From assembly GCA_963691655.1 (NCBI GenBank), contig OY829326.1, positions 91,133,235-91,197,234 on the forward strand: 64,000 nt of DNA. The letters run 5' to 3'. Shown one piece after another: positions 11,051 to 24,106 of the stretch. The position numbers were made by a program, and so were the translations under genes. This DNA comes from Toxonevra muliebris (taxonomy: Eukaryota > Arthropoda > Insecta > Diptera > Pallopteridae). Within the stretch, counting starts at the first letter, position 1. The number at the start of each line of letters is the position of its first letter. Below the pieces are notes generated by a model that was not told the origin of the DNA, made no database searches, and worked only from the letters and a program-made list of their open reading frames with translations.

Positions 11051-14000
11051 TGTAGAGATGCATTGGTTTATGTGTCCAGTTGTAAGTTTTAAAATGTGAC
11101 CATATCTCAAAGTGGGGGTGGTATTTTCACAAAAATCCAACATCTTCGAATATCACATCGAATTAAAGTAATAAAGATATGAAGACTCACATGTTCCACA
11201 CCGACCCAATTCCAAAACATATTAAAAACAAAAGTATGGGACTGTGCAATCTCAAGTGAGAGTAATAGCGGATCTAAGGGTCGTAGGAAGGGGAGAGGAT
11301 TTGGGCTTGAGTACCCCCATTACCATTTCCCTAACTTCCCTCCTTCCGTACTGATAAGAATTTCAAACATTTGATCGTTGGCTAAATCAATAAAAAAATT
11401 TAAAAGGAATGAACAAATTTTAATCCATTTAATCCAGACTTATTCTTAAGAAAGCGATCTTAAACTAATAACTTTAAAAAATCACGAAAAAGTAATTCAA
11501 AACTATTTGGATTAAGGAAATCTCTAGTTCTGCTAGTCCGTGGCCACGTCCGTGAGCCTGTGAATAATGAAATATATAAAAAATTATTTCTTTGAATCAT
11601 TTTAAGCAATTTCTAAATTAAAATTTATAAGTATATTGACATAATAAAAAATTAAAATGTAGTCTGGAATAAAATAAATACTAATCAATTAACACAACCT
11701 AGTTTTTAAAAATATATTTCATATTGAATTTGACTAAAAATTACTTGTCAAAATTGGAATAACTCTAAGAATCGCTATTAATTTCAATTAATATTTCAAT
11801 AAAACAAAAATTTTTTTAATTTTAAAATGCAAAATTTTTATCTAAAATTCAAAATGTTTTTCAAGTTTATTAATAATTTGAACTCAAATTCCACAAAACA
11901 TCTCTAAACAAAGGGTCGATTATTATAAATTATCTCCAAACATCACCTATTATATAAAGATTCACTTGTTCCACTCCGAACCGATTGCAAAATATGAGCT
12001 TGATCGTGGGCGTATCAAAATTAGAGGAATTATTTGCTTGTAATTCAGATTATCGATCCGACTTATATTCAAGTAGAAAATCGCATTTTGGTAATTTCGA
12101 TCGATTTTAAAAATTAATTTTTTTCTAATTATGCTTTCTAAAATGGTGGATAAACCCGTATATAAATATACTTACCAGCACAAAAGTTATAATTGTTATA
12201 AAATTTGTGGTTTTCTTATTTCATTTGCTAAGGCTTTGCGTTGAAAAGTCTAGGGCATCCAAATAAAAACTCAACACACCGATATGTTTACAATAAAAAT
12301 TTGTGATATGTGATATGATATGTTTTATTTTCTAAAGTATGAAATTACAAAGGAAATTAAAAAATAGAATAAAAATTAAAATATTAAAATTAAAACGCTT
12401 ACACCTTTGAGTGCTTTCGCTCTTTCTCGCTTTTCAACTAAAATTTAAATTTACATTGCTGCAGTTTACAACTTTACAGCATTGAAAGCAGAGTTGCATT
12501 TCAATGCAAAAATTCAAATAAATTAAAGAAAGTAATATTAAAACATAGAAATTGACAGACTCAATCAGAGCTACAAATATAAAATACTGATTTCCAACAT
12601 TTTGTATGAAAATACGCTCACTCTTTGTTTTTTCTCTCACAACTGATTAGTTTGAAATAAATGAAATAAGTGTTTTATACCATTAGAAAGGGAAAATAAT
12701 TTTCGTTCTTTTGAAAAAAGGAAGTAATTATAAAAACTAGCAAAGAAAAGTTGTTAACAAAACAAAATCGATCCGAATTAACTTCACTTACGTTAGATAA
12801 TTAAAAGTGGATGCTTAGTGATCAAACTTCAGTAAGGGTAAATTATATTTAAAAAAAGTTTTTTGCTGTTTGTTCGGCATACTTAAAGGAAAGAGCAAAC
12901 AAATTAAGAAATATAATTCAGAAAATTTATGTGAGCGCAGTTTACCCAGTTTAAACAAAAGAAATATCGAATGCGAATACGAATGCCAAAATTATGCGAA
13001 TGTGAATTATGCATGTAGCGAATGTGAATTCAGACATCCGTTACATCGCTAGTATGACAAGTATTAGTTCAACTCTCAATCAAATGAAATTGTTACTGTT
13101 TTCAAAAATAAACACTGAGCAAAAGAGAAAATTAACAAGGATCATAAAAGAAAAATATGTAACTGACAGCGGTAAGCAGTGGCTTCATAGCTAAAAGAAA
13201 AACACTGAATTTCCCGATTATTTTAAAAATCCACCAAATCTGGTGGAAAAGACACTGATTTGGCAACACTACTTATGTGTATGTACAAATACACGTGAAT
13301 GCCCCTTTGCCAAGTTTCATCGTATGAAAGTTAAATTAATTTTTCTAATAGATTTCTTAGCACAATGGGTCTCAAGTGGGTCTTTGTGAAATGATATCAA
13401 TTTCAGTTTGATAATTCTATTTCATTTCTATGCCAACCAGCACATTCCAAGTGTGATTCGTATATTGAAGTTCTTTAAGTAGGCACGAAATTTCTTTACA
13501 TTTACAAAAATTAAAATCTTATCCATTCTTATGCTTAAAACAAATCGTCCTTGAATCAATTCTTTTTTGTAAATATGTATGTCAATGGTTTAATGTAATT
13601 TTTTGTATCTGTGAAACAAGAACGTATTCAGGACTCTTACAAAGTGGGATTTTAGTGTGAAAGAATTTTGTTCTTAAGCATAATTTGTAATTTTTTTGGA
13701 CTCTCAAATCCGTCGCTTTCATATACGCCGTTTCACTTAAAAGCTTATAAATTTCGCCACTACATGCAAAATTGTGATAAATGCTTGAGTGCGCAAATTC
13801 CTGCGAGGAAGTGAAGTGCTTACATATGGTACATATATAACAATAAACACTTTATTTATATTGTGCGTTAAATCAAAAGTGAGATGAAATTGAAAGCAAT
13901 GCCACAGCAACACAAACAAACATACATACTTGTGGATACAATGCAGATGATTGATGGAGAACTGGGCTATATATGTAGATACACGTGGATCATTCCAAGA

Positions 14001-15419
14001 TAGACTAGCTAACTATGATAAGCTATAACGTTTCAATTCTTCGATTTGTAGTTGAAGCAATTGCTCTCTCTTAGTACACTTACTTTTACACGTTTGAAAA
14101 TAAAAACCTTAACAAACATTGTATTTAGTTAACAAATGTTTACTTGTAATTTAAAAACCAAGTACATGAAAAATTTATATATATAAGACCTTCTTAATTT
14201 TTTGCTCTTTTCTTAATTTTTCCTTTCTATTTAAATACTTAATTTTAGCAATAAAAAATCCAGCATTGGCAACCAGCGGCTTGCAACAATTGACGAAAAC
14301 GACGAAATCAGATTGAATGATTTGATGTTTCCATAACATGAAATGGTTATATTACATATATTAATATATTTATATTAAATTTTGACAAGTTTACACAATT
14401 TACAATAATCTGTTCCACATTTTTTGAGAAATGAAACCAATTGCCATATCAAAAAACGTTAGTTTTTTGCCACAAAAATAAGTTATCTAACAAATATAGT
14501 AATTAAAAATGGAAAAAATTGTTCTTTAGTAAAAAAGTATCATTTAAGCAATTTTTAGAAAATCTATAATTTTGCTCCTATGGTAATTTTTGTCAATGAA
14601 GATCCTTACGTGTAAGGATTTCCCCCCACGTGTACCATCACTGGTCACATATCTCAAATCAAGATAACAGCGTTATTGAACTTAAATGTAGGTAGAAAAT
14701 TATAAGAGAAATCACACAGGCTTATAAGATTTATATAAGTAAACATATCATCGCATATTTTGGAAAGGAAATATTTTAAAATATACACTATGGAATGACC
14801 CATATGGACATACATACATATAGACATATAGAAATATATAGAAGCATATAATATTCATGCATGTTTTGTGTGTGCAAATGTGCTACTGATATATGAACTT
14901 TACCCTTTATGTTGTACGAAATTTAATTAAATGTAACAACATTATTATCACAAAATTTTATATTTTTACTTAAAAGTTTTTTGTTTTTTCGATCAGGCTC
15001 TTAAAATGTTTATTATTTAGAACTGAGATATATATATTTTCTGGCCTATAGTTTGACCAAACTAATTAATTTTTTTGCTATAGCTGAAAAGTACCGGCTA
15101 ATGAGTCTGGTTAGAATTCCACTATTGTTATTTATAGTATAAATTTCCAACAGTGTGTAAGGCAAAACTTAAACTGGCAATTGGTTGTTGTACTCTAAAC
15201 CTTGGTGGAGTAGCATACTCATTTTATCAAAAATTATCGATTAAGATATGTGAGATATTTAGAAAAACTTACGTCCCACTAACTATGGAAAAGTTGAAAT
15301 TTGATTGTGAAAGTATTCATTGCTATTGCGCTGACTATTCATTAACCCTTTCAGTACATATTTTTATGGTATGGTAACAAATTATTGAATGGGTTAAAAT
15401 TTAAACCACTTATAAATTA
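11051..15419. other. Non-coding stretch with two short dispersed repeats
   Basis: No gene is visible. About 12880-13050 is a diverged direct copy of 60965-61135 (shared AGAAAATTTRTGTGAG, GCAGTTTACCC, TTAAAC and ATGCGAATG-type blocks). At 13205-13273 lies a hairpin-bearing sequence (TCCACCA/TGGTGGA) also found inverted at 52470-52520. The rest is AT-rich and featureless. Confidence 0.45.
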
Positions 15420-15734
15420 CACTGTAAAACGGTCAAAAAAGCTCAAGAGTTTTGAAAGTGGATTTTATATATTTCGAGTATGCTGAACATGATGACGATA
15501 ATTGTCTATTTTTTTTATAATGGGTTAAAATAGAAACGTCCATACAAAAATTGCTTATAGATTTTTAAACAAAATAAAAATCTACAAACAATATTTTTTA
15601 GGTACAAAATAAAAAAATAATTAGACGTTATAGAGAAAAACTAAAAACGCCATTATGTTCAGCATACTCGAATTATATGAGATCAACTTTTAAAACTCTT
15701 GAGCTTTGTTTTTGTTAAATTCCGTTGTGCAGTG
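15420..15734. mobile_element. MITE with CACTG ends and TTA duplication
   Basis: The left end reads CACTGTAAAACGG and the right end reads CCGTTGTGCAGTG. Inside, a long inverted repeat (about 15435-15500 against 15652-15712) includes TTCGAGTATGCTGAACAT on both arms. TTA flanks both sides (15417-15419, 15735-15737). CACTG ends with a 3-base duplication suggest an EnSpm/CACTA-like or Harbinger-like element. At 315 bases it is non-coding. Confidence 0.65.
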
Positions 15735-16069
15735 TTATTATTCAATTATTATTCCTTTAACCACAGTAAGACCGATTTTCATATAGAAATTAGTGAATGA
15801 AAAATGTTTAGGTTATGACTTAAGGCCAACCTTCATAACACGGGTTTACGCGTTCTGCGCTTTTACTCAATTATCATGACACGTAAAACGCGTAGAAATT
15901 ATGAAAATTCTCCAATGCGCAGAAAGCGTGTTGTGGAGCTTTATGGAGAACGAATGTCTTGAATTGGAACTAATATTGCCTTGATCATAAATGTAAATAA
16001 AAATTAAATATAGTTTTTTCATCCTACTAGTAAAAGAAGGCATGACCAGTAATTTAACAAAATATTATT

Positions 16070-16395
16070 GGGTCGTTGCGTTTCAAATTGTCCAGTTGGG
16101 TGAGGTTTGATTTTTTTCTTTTTTATTTTAGTGTCAGGAATTTCCAGACATTTCTAAAATAGTAATATTTTTGGGAAAGATATAAAAGTTTTAAGAAGGC
16201 ACTGCGTAATCGAAAACGAGAAAAATTTTAAAAAATTCCTGATACAAAAATAAAAAAAAATTAGAGCCAAAAAGAAAATATTATGTATATTTTCTTTTTT
16301 GTCTATTTCCAATAAAGAATTTATGAAAAAAATTTGAGCTCTAAAACAAAAAAATCAAACCACTCCCATCTGGGCAATTTAAAATGAAACGACGC
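16070..16395. mobile_element. MITE with GGGTCGTTGCGTTTC ends
   Basis: The left arm GGGTCGTTGCGTTTCAAATT pairs with the right arm ending AATGAAACGACGC. Both arms continue with a GGTTTGATTTTTTT / AAAAAAATCAAACC block. TATT flanks both sides (16066-16069 and 16396-16399), a possible target duplication. The family is not identified. Confidence 0.55.
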
Positions 16396-18878
16396 TATTG
16401 TATTTGTAAAGTGAAATGACATGCAGAAGTTGGTGAATTGTGTTGCAAAATTCCCTTACTAGAAATGAAGCTAGTATGTATAAAATGTATAATTGTAATC
16501 GTGTTTGAAAGCGAATTTTTTTAAGATTAAAAAGCTTTTTTTGAAGAATTAAATATTGTAAAACTTTGATTTTTCATATTATTTCGAATGATTGTATTAA
16601 ATAAGAATAAATATCCAATCACCAATTTTTTCCTCTTATACTTCATTTATGATGATGGATTATGCGTTTTTACAATTGGTTTATCGACAAAATGAAAAAA
16701 CTAAAAATACTAAAAAAGGCATAGAAAAATAGTTTTTATTTTAATTTCTTGATTCAACAACAACACGCATATTTTTTGTTTTTATTTTTTGTGATTTAAT
16801 AGATGTGCACAGAAGGTTGAAAAAATCTAAAATCGAGCCTCCCAATGCCTCTGGTGAGTTACGTCATAGATACGTCCTTATACAACTGCAGAGCCCTTAT
16901 TCAATAAAGGTTTTCTAAACTAATTTCCACATTAATTACACTGTACAACAAATTTTTGGTTAAAGTAATCATACTTGTTCATTTTATACTTTCTATTAAC
17001 TCAGTAATGCCTAGCGGTGTCATATGGCACCTTGTCGCTGAACCGTTCCTGAGCCAGGTTCAAAAACAATTTTTTTTCTCAAGTTACTTTCTTTATCTAT
17101 CTACTTTGGCTCCCGCTCGTCCTTAATGGGTTAAATATACGTACAAAAATACAAAATTTGATCAATTAAAACAGATTTAAAAGAATTTAGGGAAAAAATA
17201 TTTTTGTGGCTGGTGGGAGTGTTCAAAGTTGAGAATTTTGCGGCTTGTTTCTTTTATGAACAAAATTGGCTTTTGGAATGCTCAACTTTAAAATTATAGA
17301 ACTTTTTTGTTTCTCAACCGATTTTGTCTTTCACTAAATGCAATGTTTATTGCATGTTAGTTTTACCAATTTAAAAAAAAGTTCCTCAGAAAATGCTTTT
17401 ATTAGAAAATAAAGAATAAAATAAAATAGGCAAGTTTGAAATACAAGACATCTAAAGGCTGCAAGGGTTCCATCTAATATTTTAATGTTATTTTTAGATG
17501 CAATACCTTTAAAAAAAACATTGCTCAAAATGCGCGAAGTTGCGCCAAGAGCCGTTTTCATTACTTTTTTGACACTACTTTTTATTTTTTGAAAAATGAT
17601 TTTTTTTAAAACAATTCCAATTCGATTACACTAATAAATTTTAAAATGATTTTTAAAAAAATAGTAAGATTTAAAAAAAAATTTAAGTTTTTCATGCAAA
17701 TTCATTTTGGGTTGTATGGGCGGTGGGTGTTGGGCATGAACGATTTTTACAAAACTTTGCAGATATCTTTATTTCAATATTTAAAGTCCGTGTGCTGAAT
17801 TTCAAGACTTTTTGTCAAATGGAAACAAATTTTTATCCTAAATGACCTTTTTTTCTGCCATAATTACAATTTGGAATAATGTTGGCTAAATTTCCTTTTT
17901 CTATGGTCCTAGCCTCTGCTTGATTATATATACCTGAACTTTCCTTTCATGTGTTATAAACGTGTACTAAGTGTATAGAGTACCAACAGAAAAAAGAAAC
18001 AACAAAAGTTCAAGTTCATTTCAGTCTTTTTCTTATCTTTCTCTGTTATTTTCAATCATTTTTCTCCATAACCAATTTATTTTCTACGGCATGTTCCAAC
18101 CTTGTATTTTTTTTCAAATACCCATAACTTTTAAACTACTGATCCAATAATTTTCCAGTATTCAGCAAAAACATTGCATTTTGTGAGATCTTTTGACGAA
18201 GTTATGAACTTTTGTCAAAAGCAGTTCCAACTTACCCGACATTCCCCTATTTTTCCAAATAAGTAGAAGTTTTTGAATTAAATTTTTCACTTGCAAATCG
18301 ATGGAGAAAATAATAATCCTCTTGTTTATAAAATTCCCCATTCTCCCTTACTATGAAGACAAATATACATATGCTTGTGTGCAGATATGAAAGGCGCACT
18401 GTCTGCCATTGCTAATTGTTTTATGTGACACATTGTTAATTAAATGTTTTATCGTCGATGGTTTAATTTTTTATCAGCACTATAATTATCACTATCGTTG
18501 TTTGACTGTCGCACAGACCTACATTGAGAGATCACATTTATAATTTTGTTTTTCTGGTTAATGAAATTGGATAAGTAAAAATATCATGAATTTATACTAA
18601 ATATAAAGCATCCAAAAAGAATTGAATCCCATTCGGGTTTACTAATCCCCTTGTGGAATATTTAAAAATGGCTGCAATTATTGTGGAGTTATCTAGAAAC
18701 ATGTTGCCCGTGCTTTAGTACTGGATCAATTGGAATTTAATTTAATTGAAATATTATTTATATATTTTATATTTAGTACAAACATGTTGAAATGTTGAAA
18801 AAGTAACTGCATATTTCCCCTATTACCTGTAATATATTAATTATGTATAATTTAATTTTTGCATTCGTAGATAAAGCA
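16396..18878. other. AT-rich stretch upstream of the acetyltransferase gene
   Basis: No coding region or clear element is seen. The only sign of the next gene is a splice-acceptor-like GCATTCGTAG at 18861-18870, just before its start codon, which suggests an upstream untranslated exon that I could not place. Confidence 0.45.
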
Positions 18879-19639
18879 ATGGAGTATAAAATAATAACCG
18901 AAGAACGTTATGATGATGTTATTAAACATTTGCGTTTATTCTTTTTTGCGGATGAGCCATTGAATAAGGCAGCAGGATTATCTAGGGATAATAAAGAGTT
19001 GGAACATCATAGTTTAAAAACACTCGAGCACAATATAAGCGTAATGGCTGTGGATGAAAATGAAGAGGTAAATAGTTTATACAAAAATATCTTGGCTCAG
19101 AAACGTATGGTTTAATCGCACAGATTGCTGGAGTCTTACTAAATGGTTGTACACGACCAGGTGATATAGAACGTGCACAAAAGAGTCTTGATTTTTTAGA
19201 TGATGAGGAATTTAAGAAAATATTTCAACTACTGTACTCGCACAATTTAAAAGTTGATGTCTTCGAAAAATTTAATGTGGATAAAGCATTTGATTTGAGT
19301 ATGCTATCGGTGGACAGACGTTTTCGTGGCAAAGGTATTGGAAAAGAACTTTTGCGTTACAGTGAGCAAGTGGCGAGAGATTCTAATTTTAAGGTAAATA
19401 CTACACTAGTCTTTAAGAAGTGCATAACTTTTTATTATTTCACTTTTATCTTTATATTTTTGCAGTTGATGTTGGGCGATGCGACTGGCATCTTCTCACA
19501 GAAAATATTAAGATCGAATGGTTTTGAGGTTTTGAGCGAGTTATATTACAACAAATATCTGGATGAATCTGACGAACCAGTTTTTAATGTTGAAGCACCA
19601 CATATTAAATTACAACTGTTGTATAAATTGTTGAATTAG
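18879..19639 (+). CDS. Arylalkylamine N-acetyltransferase-like protein
   Basis: This GNAT-family enzyme would transfer acetyl from acetyl-CoA to an arylalkylamine such as dopamine, serotonin or a relative. Three exons (18879-19067, 19124-19393, 19466-19639) join in phase 0 with GT-AG introns of 56 and 72 bases, giving about 210 residues, usual for insect aaNATs. Near the N-terminus FFFADEPLNKA carries the DEPLN motif whose Glu is the catalytic base in fly Dat. RRFRGKGIGKELL in exon 2 is the acetyl-CoA-binding R-x-x-G-x-G loop. The C-terminal exon (LMLGDATGIFSQ, then FEVLSELYY) also fits the family. I chose the ATG at 18879 because a splice acceptor lies eight bases upstream. The exact substrate cannot be told: flies carry several aaNAT-like paralogues. 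A pogo-type transposon begins 153 bases after the stop, so it may lie in the 3' UTR. Confidence 0.85.
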
Positions 19640-19792
19640 AACATTTAGTTACTATTATTATGTAAGTATTTATATACAAGATATACAGTTTATACATTAA
19701 TTGTGGACCAAAGATCTGTATGTACTCGTATGTTTTATTCTTAATTTTTATCATGTGAATATTTAGTTCATAATTTGATATACAGTAGAATG

Positions 19793-20405
19793 TCGGTTCT
19801 TGCACATACTCGATACTTGCACACCTCGATACTTGCGACACAAACATTTTGTTCACTATGTACTCAGTACTTGCGACATTCGAAAATGTTTACCTCGATA
19901 CTTGCAACATTTTTTTGAATACTTTGAATACTGCTCTTTTTTACTTTGTATTAGACGGAATAAAGTTCTGAGAATTACAGCCGATTTCATCTGCTGACGA
20001 AATGTATTAAATTGGATCAGTTTTGTGCTTTAAGTGGAGAATACTGTACCGACTTTGACGAAACTCTTGGTAACGAAACTAACAACGTGGAGCACAATAC
20101 GAAAAAAAAAATTACACCGAAGGAGGCTATATCAGCATTCAATACTTGCTTGGAATAGACGGAGTAATGCTTCCAAACCTAAAACGAAAATTTCTTTAAT
20201 TACACGTGAAATACTTACTCACTTGAAACTTATTATGCAAGTAATTAATTAAAATATTAAACATAATAAACTTAGATTCTTAGCATACGTATGTAAATTC
20301 CTTTCAATTTGAATGAAAAACAAAAAGTCGGTACTTGCTATAACCTCGAACCTAAACTTACATCGAGCCCGGTTTTCATTACGTGCTAGAATCGAGTTTC
20401 CACTG
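19793..20405 (+). mobile_element. Pogo/Tigger-type transposon remnant
   Basis: The element starts CAGTAGAATGTCGGTT and ends AATCGAGTTTCCACTG, so both ends carry the CAGTRGAA... inverted repeat of pogo/Tigger elements. TA flanks both sides (19791-19792, 20406-20407). Around 20055-20150 a plus-strand frame reads TPKEAISAFNTCLEW, resembling the C-terminal tail of pogo/Tigger-type transposases, then hits a stop. Most of the transposase is gone. The subterminal region repeats CTCGATACTTGC three times. Confidence 0.7.
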
Positions 20406-22277
20406 TATTTTTATTTGCAGGACAATAATTTTTGTATACTATAACATATTTTATAATCTTTTATTACATAAAATATTACATAAAACTATTTGATAAAATG
20501 GTTAAACCACAAAATAAATGTTATGCATATATGTATAATTACTCATAATTAAATATAATATGTAAAACTAATTTAAACAGAAATGTACTTAATGTATCAG
20601 TATTGAAATTGAAGAGTTTATAATAAAGAGTTGACATAATATTTTGTAAAACTTAAAGATTTATTGGTTAAACTAAATCAGATGTTTTATATATTGTAGG
20701 CCTTCAGTGGCTAAGATAAAAAGAAATGGTACTTTTTATTCATCATCTCCCTTTAAGTCATCGTCTTCTCCATCCAAATCGCTAATAGCAATGTTTGCAC
20801 ACTTTAAATGAACAGACCGCTTGCATGTGATTCATTCCATAGACTATTTTATTTTTTTGGTGTTGACATGGCTAAAAATAAAAAAAAAATAAATAAATCA
20901 AAACACTAGTTAAGTGGTGTCTCATACCCGGGTACAAATTACGCGGTAAAGTACGTAGAATTTGTAGGTAATTCAATTTAGTTTATTTAAAATACAAAAA
21001 TTTTTCAAATCGAGTTATATTTAAACTAGTAAACTAACTTTTAGAGAACCCATGTCGAGTACAATCAAGTTCACTTTTGACAAATGTCACCAAAAAATTG
21101 CAAAAAACAAAGCAGACGTTGAAAAAATTTTTACATAGGTATAGATATCAGAAATTCATTTATATGCAAGTTGAATGCCTTTTCCATACAAAATCCTAAA
21201 CCTATTGTAAAACATCCTTTAAAATCACTCTTTTCGGAGTAGCGCATCCAGTTTTCGCAAATTTAAATTATTTTATTTTTATTGGTTTTTAGCAAAATGT
21301 ATGGAGCAAATTAGCCATCTAATGCCCACTTGTTAAGGACTCACACTTCACTATAACCTCGGTATTGATAAATAATTATTACATACCAAATCTTAGTACC
21401 TAAATGTACTACTAATACTTTCTGAGATATTGAGGTCATATGGGAGGTGCCACACCCCCTTTCCAATCCCACTCAAATCTTGTCTGTAGTAAGGCATTGT
21501 CAAACAACGTCGCTGTATGACTACATTTCAGCACTACATTGTGTATGGTTCCATAAATATACTCAAATAAGCATATGATTTGTATGGGAGGTACCACCTC
21601 CACTTTTCCAAGCCCACCTTCATTTTTCCCACAGAATGCCTTGGACAAATATTACTTTCGTACCAAATCTTAGTACCGTACTAAGTACAGTGTAAGTTTC
21701 AGCTCTTTTAAGTTTTTCGTTCTCAAACGAACAGCTCATTTTTATATATAAAAGAAGTTGATTTTAACCATGCTAGTTGCTAGCTCATATTTAAATATTT
21801 TTTATTTGTAGAACAATAAATACAAAACAAAATACTTGATAAAATTTTTAAATTACAAATGAACATAAATTTATACAGAAATTTATTTATTTCAGCACTA
21901 TTAAAATGTAAGAATTCAGTACTAAAATCATATTTTATTTAAAATTTAAAGATTTAATAGAAATATTTTGGCACATTATCGCTAAATTGAAATGCTAAAA
22001 TACTTTTAAGATATAACATTTCTAAGTACTAGTAAATCTCCTTAGTAAAATAGTTTTTACATTTTCTTAAGTACCTAAATTACTTTGAATTTAATATCAC
22101 AATTTTTTTACACACAAAAATAAGTTAATTTAACTTCTGAACAAAATTCTTTTAACTTGCAAGTTGATTTTTTAAGTTCCAAAATTTTTTAAGCTTTATC
22201 ATTGCATTAAATATATACTTTTTTATACTAATTACATAATAATATTGGAATGGAATTAATTAAATTGAATGCCACTT
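20406..22277. other. Intergenic stretch with one dispersed repeat pair
   Basis: No gene is visible. At about 21410-21690 two units containing ATGGGAGGTRCCAC followed by TTTCCAA(T/G)CCCAC occur. This is the same family as the tandem pair at 4.2-4.7 kb, in opposite orientation. The rest is AT-rich. Confidence 0.5.
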
Positions 22278-23145
22278 TTAAGTATGAAATATTAATATCA
22301 CATCTTCATCGGTCCCATAAGCTTTTCTAGCTTTATCCATAGAATCAGTTGAGCAAGAGCATATATCTGCATGCAGAAAAGCCAGAAATATCATTTTAAT
22401 TCAAATAAATATTAATAGAATACTTACGTCCATCATGTACTTCCGGATTGCGGTAGTAAATTTTATTGAAATTTAAATTATAACCACACAAGACCACATA
22501 ATGTCCAGCATAACTTTGAGATGTGCGTGTATTTTGTGCAAGACAAGAAATATTGAAAAAACTTTCAAAATTATTGCAATAATGCTTTAAATTATATTTA
22601 ATTATATTATACTAAATTTTCACTTACCCAAATTTCTCCATGACATTCTTTTTACAAACTTCACAAGTCAACAGAGATGCGTTCGTTAGCAATATCACTG
22701 GTCCATTTCGTGCTAAATGTTTCAATAATATGTGCATTTCTATGGTACGTTTTTCCACATGTACTCCATTCGCTTGTGCATCTTTAAATCTGCGTGTAAC
22801 CCGTTGTTCATCTTTATCAATAATTTTTGCATAATAGCTATGCTCACTATAGTTGGGATCGATACCAAGTGTTTTTGTATAATATTCATGATTCACTTGG
22901 AAACGTCGTAGTAAGTAACATAAATCAATTGTCCAAGTGGATGAACCGAATCCTTCTTCTGCGCAGATTTTAGCAAAATTTTCTAAAAGCTGTTGACGTT
23001 GACTTGTTGTTAGTATCATTAAAATGCATGTTATACCACAATCCCAGTTGAAGCGCTGCTGATAGTGTGTTAGGTTGTAATGTTTTTCCTCGGGGAGGGC
23101 TGGAAGAATGGAAGCTAAATTATTATCACTTCTTTGTGACTTCAT
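22278..23145 (-). CDS. Gucd1: GUCD1-family protein (guanylylate cyclase domain-containing 1 homologue)
   Basis: Three minus-strand exons (23145-22628, 22513-22428, 22366-22278) join in frame through GT-AG introns to give about 230 residues, close to the roughly 240 of animal GUCD1. The N-terminal part has RFNWDCGITCILMIL, with a papain-like Cys-containing stretch. The middle exon reads YAGHYVVLCGYN, holding a conserved His, then IYYRNPEVHDG. The last exon ends ARKAYGTDEDVILIF, the conserved family C-terminus. Despite the name, the fold resembles C39-type peptidases. The Cys and His seen here would suit that, but no enzyme activity is established for this family as far as I know. The middle-exon acceptor (CTCAAAG) has a modest pyrimidine tract, so its edge is the least certain. 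It is divergent from the COX14-like gene, with about 750 bases between starts. Confidence 0.85.
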
Positions 23146-23893
23146 ATATTGACGTACTTAAACGTTAACAATTCTGCAATTAAGAAATAAAGACAAATTT
23201 TTTCAGACATTTTTTTAAGAAAAACTTAATATAATCATGGATAATAATGTTACTTGCTAAAGACGAGTCTAGATAATATTGATTTTGGGAGCATACGTAA
23301 AGCAAGAAAGATCTTATCTGAAGAACTGGACAGCCTTACAAAAATGTTCACATCGACATACTTAATACAATCTATTTAAGAAATGAGTTCTGTCTGTGCT
23401 GTGTTATTTGCAAGTAATTTTGATTTCAAAGTGTTTCTATTAAATCTTATAAGATTTGAGAACACTCAAACCTATTTTTGTTTTCGTGAATAATTAACTC
23501 ATATCGATTTAGTAAGCTGACATCATCTTCAAAGATTCGAAGATAACAATGCTAGAGCTGAAAACAATATTAATATATATTTTTGGTTGTAAAATTCTTA
23601 ATTATCAATAGAATGTTAAAAAATATAAGAATTTATATACATACTTTCCATTATTGTGTTAATTCTTAACTAAAAATTTATTTGTTTTTCAACGAAAGAG
23701 CCAAAATAAACTTGAAATGCAAAAACTTAAATACAAAATAATAATGGAATATTGGGAACAGAATTCTCATGTTTCTCTGAAACATTCGGAAATGAAACTT
23801 TTGACATTTCTTTTTGGCAGAAATCAGCTGAGCATAACTGTCACTATCAAGCAAGGGAAAAATAAAATTCCGGAAAAGGTGTTTGTTAAAATA

Positions 23894-24106
23894 ATGCAGA
23901 AAAAACGAGTTGGAGTAAATTCAATTTTGGATAAATTGCATCGTGGTGTTGTCTACACCTGCATTGGTGTAACACTTTATGGTACATTCTTATTGGGCAT
24001 GCGAGTACATCGGTATTTAACAGTAGTACGACCACTAAGAGAGCAGGAGGAATTGAAAATGATAGAAGAAGGTGCCCACGACAAAGCAAAGGAGTTAAAA
24101 TATTAA
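23894..24106 (+). CDS. COX14-like small mitochondrial membrane protein
   Basis: From the ATG at 23894 the frame encodes 70 residues. A short basic, amphipathic start leads into one membrane segment at about residues 17-36 (VVYTCIGVTLYGTFLLGMRV), followed by HRYLTVVRPLREQEE and a charged tail. The pattern of one N-terminal membrane helix with LYG inside it, then a V-x-x-Y-x-x-x-R stretch and a charged C-terminus, matches COX14 (human C12orf62). COX14 is an inner-membrane factor that stabilises newly made COX1 during cytochrome c oxidase assembly. The frame is open upstream to an ATG at 23717, which would add 59 residues with no family match. I take that part as 5' UTR. The call rests on short similarity, so another single-pass mitochondrial microprotein is possible. 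Confidence 0.6.
   Translation: MQKKRVGVNSILDKLHRGVVYTCIGVTLYGTFLLGMRVHRYLTVVRPLREQEELKMIEEGAHDKAKELKY

Noticed and set aside
15153..15377. 74-codon frame CKAKLKLAIGCCTLNLGG after an acceptor-like CCAACAG
   Set aside because: It has an exon-like acceptor but no donor, no homology I recognise and no neighbouring exon.
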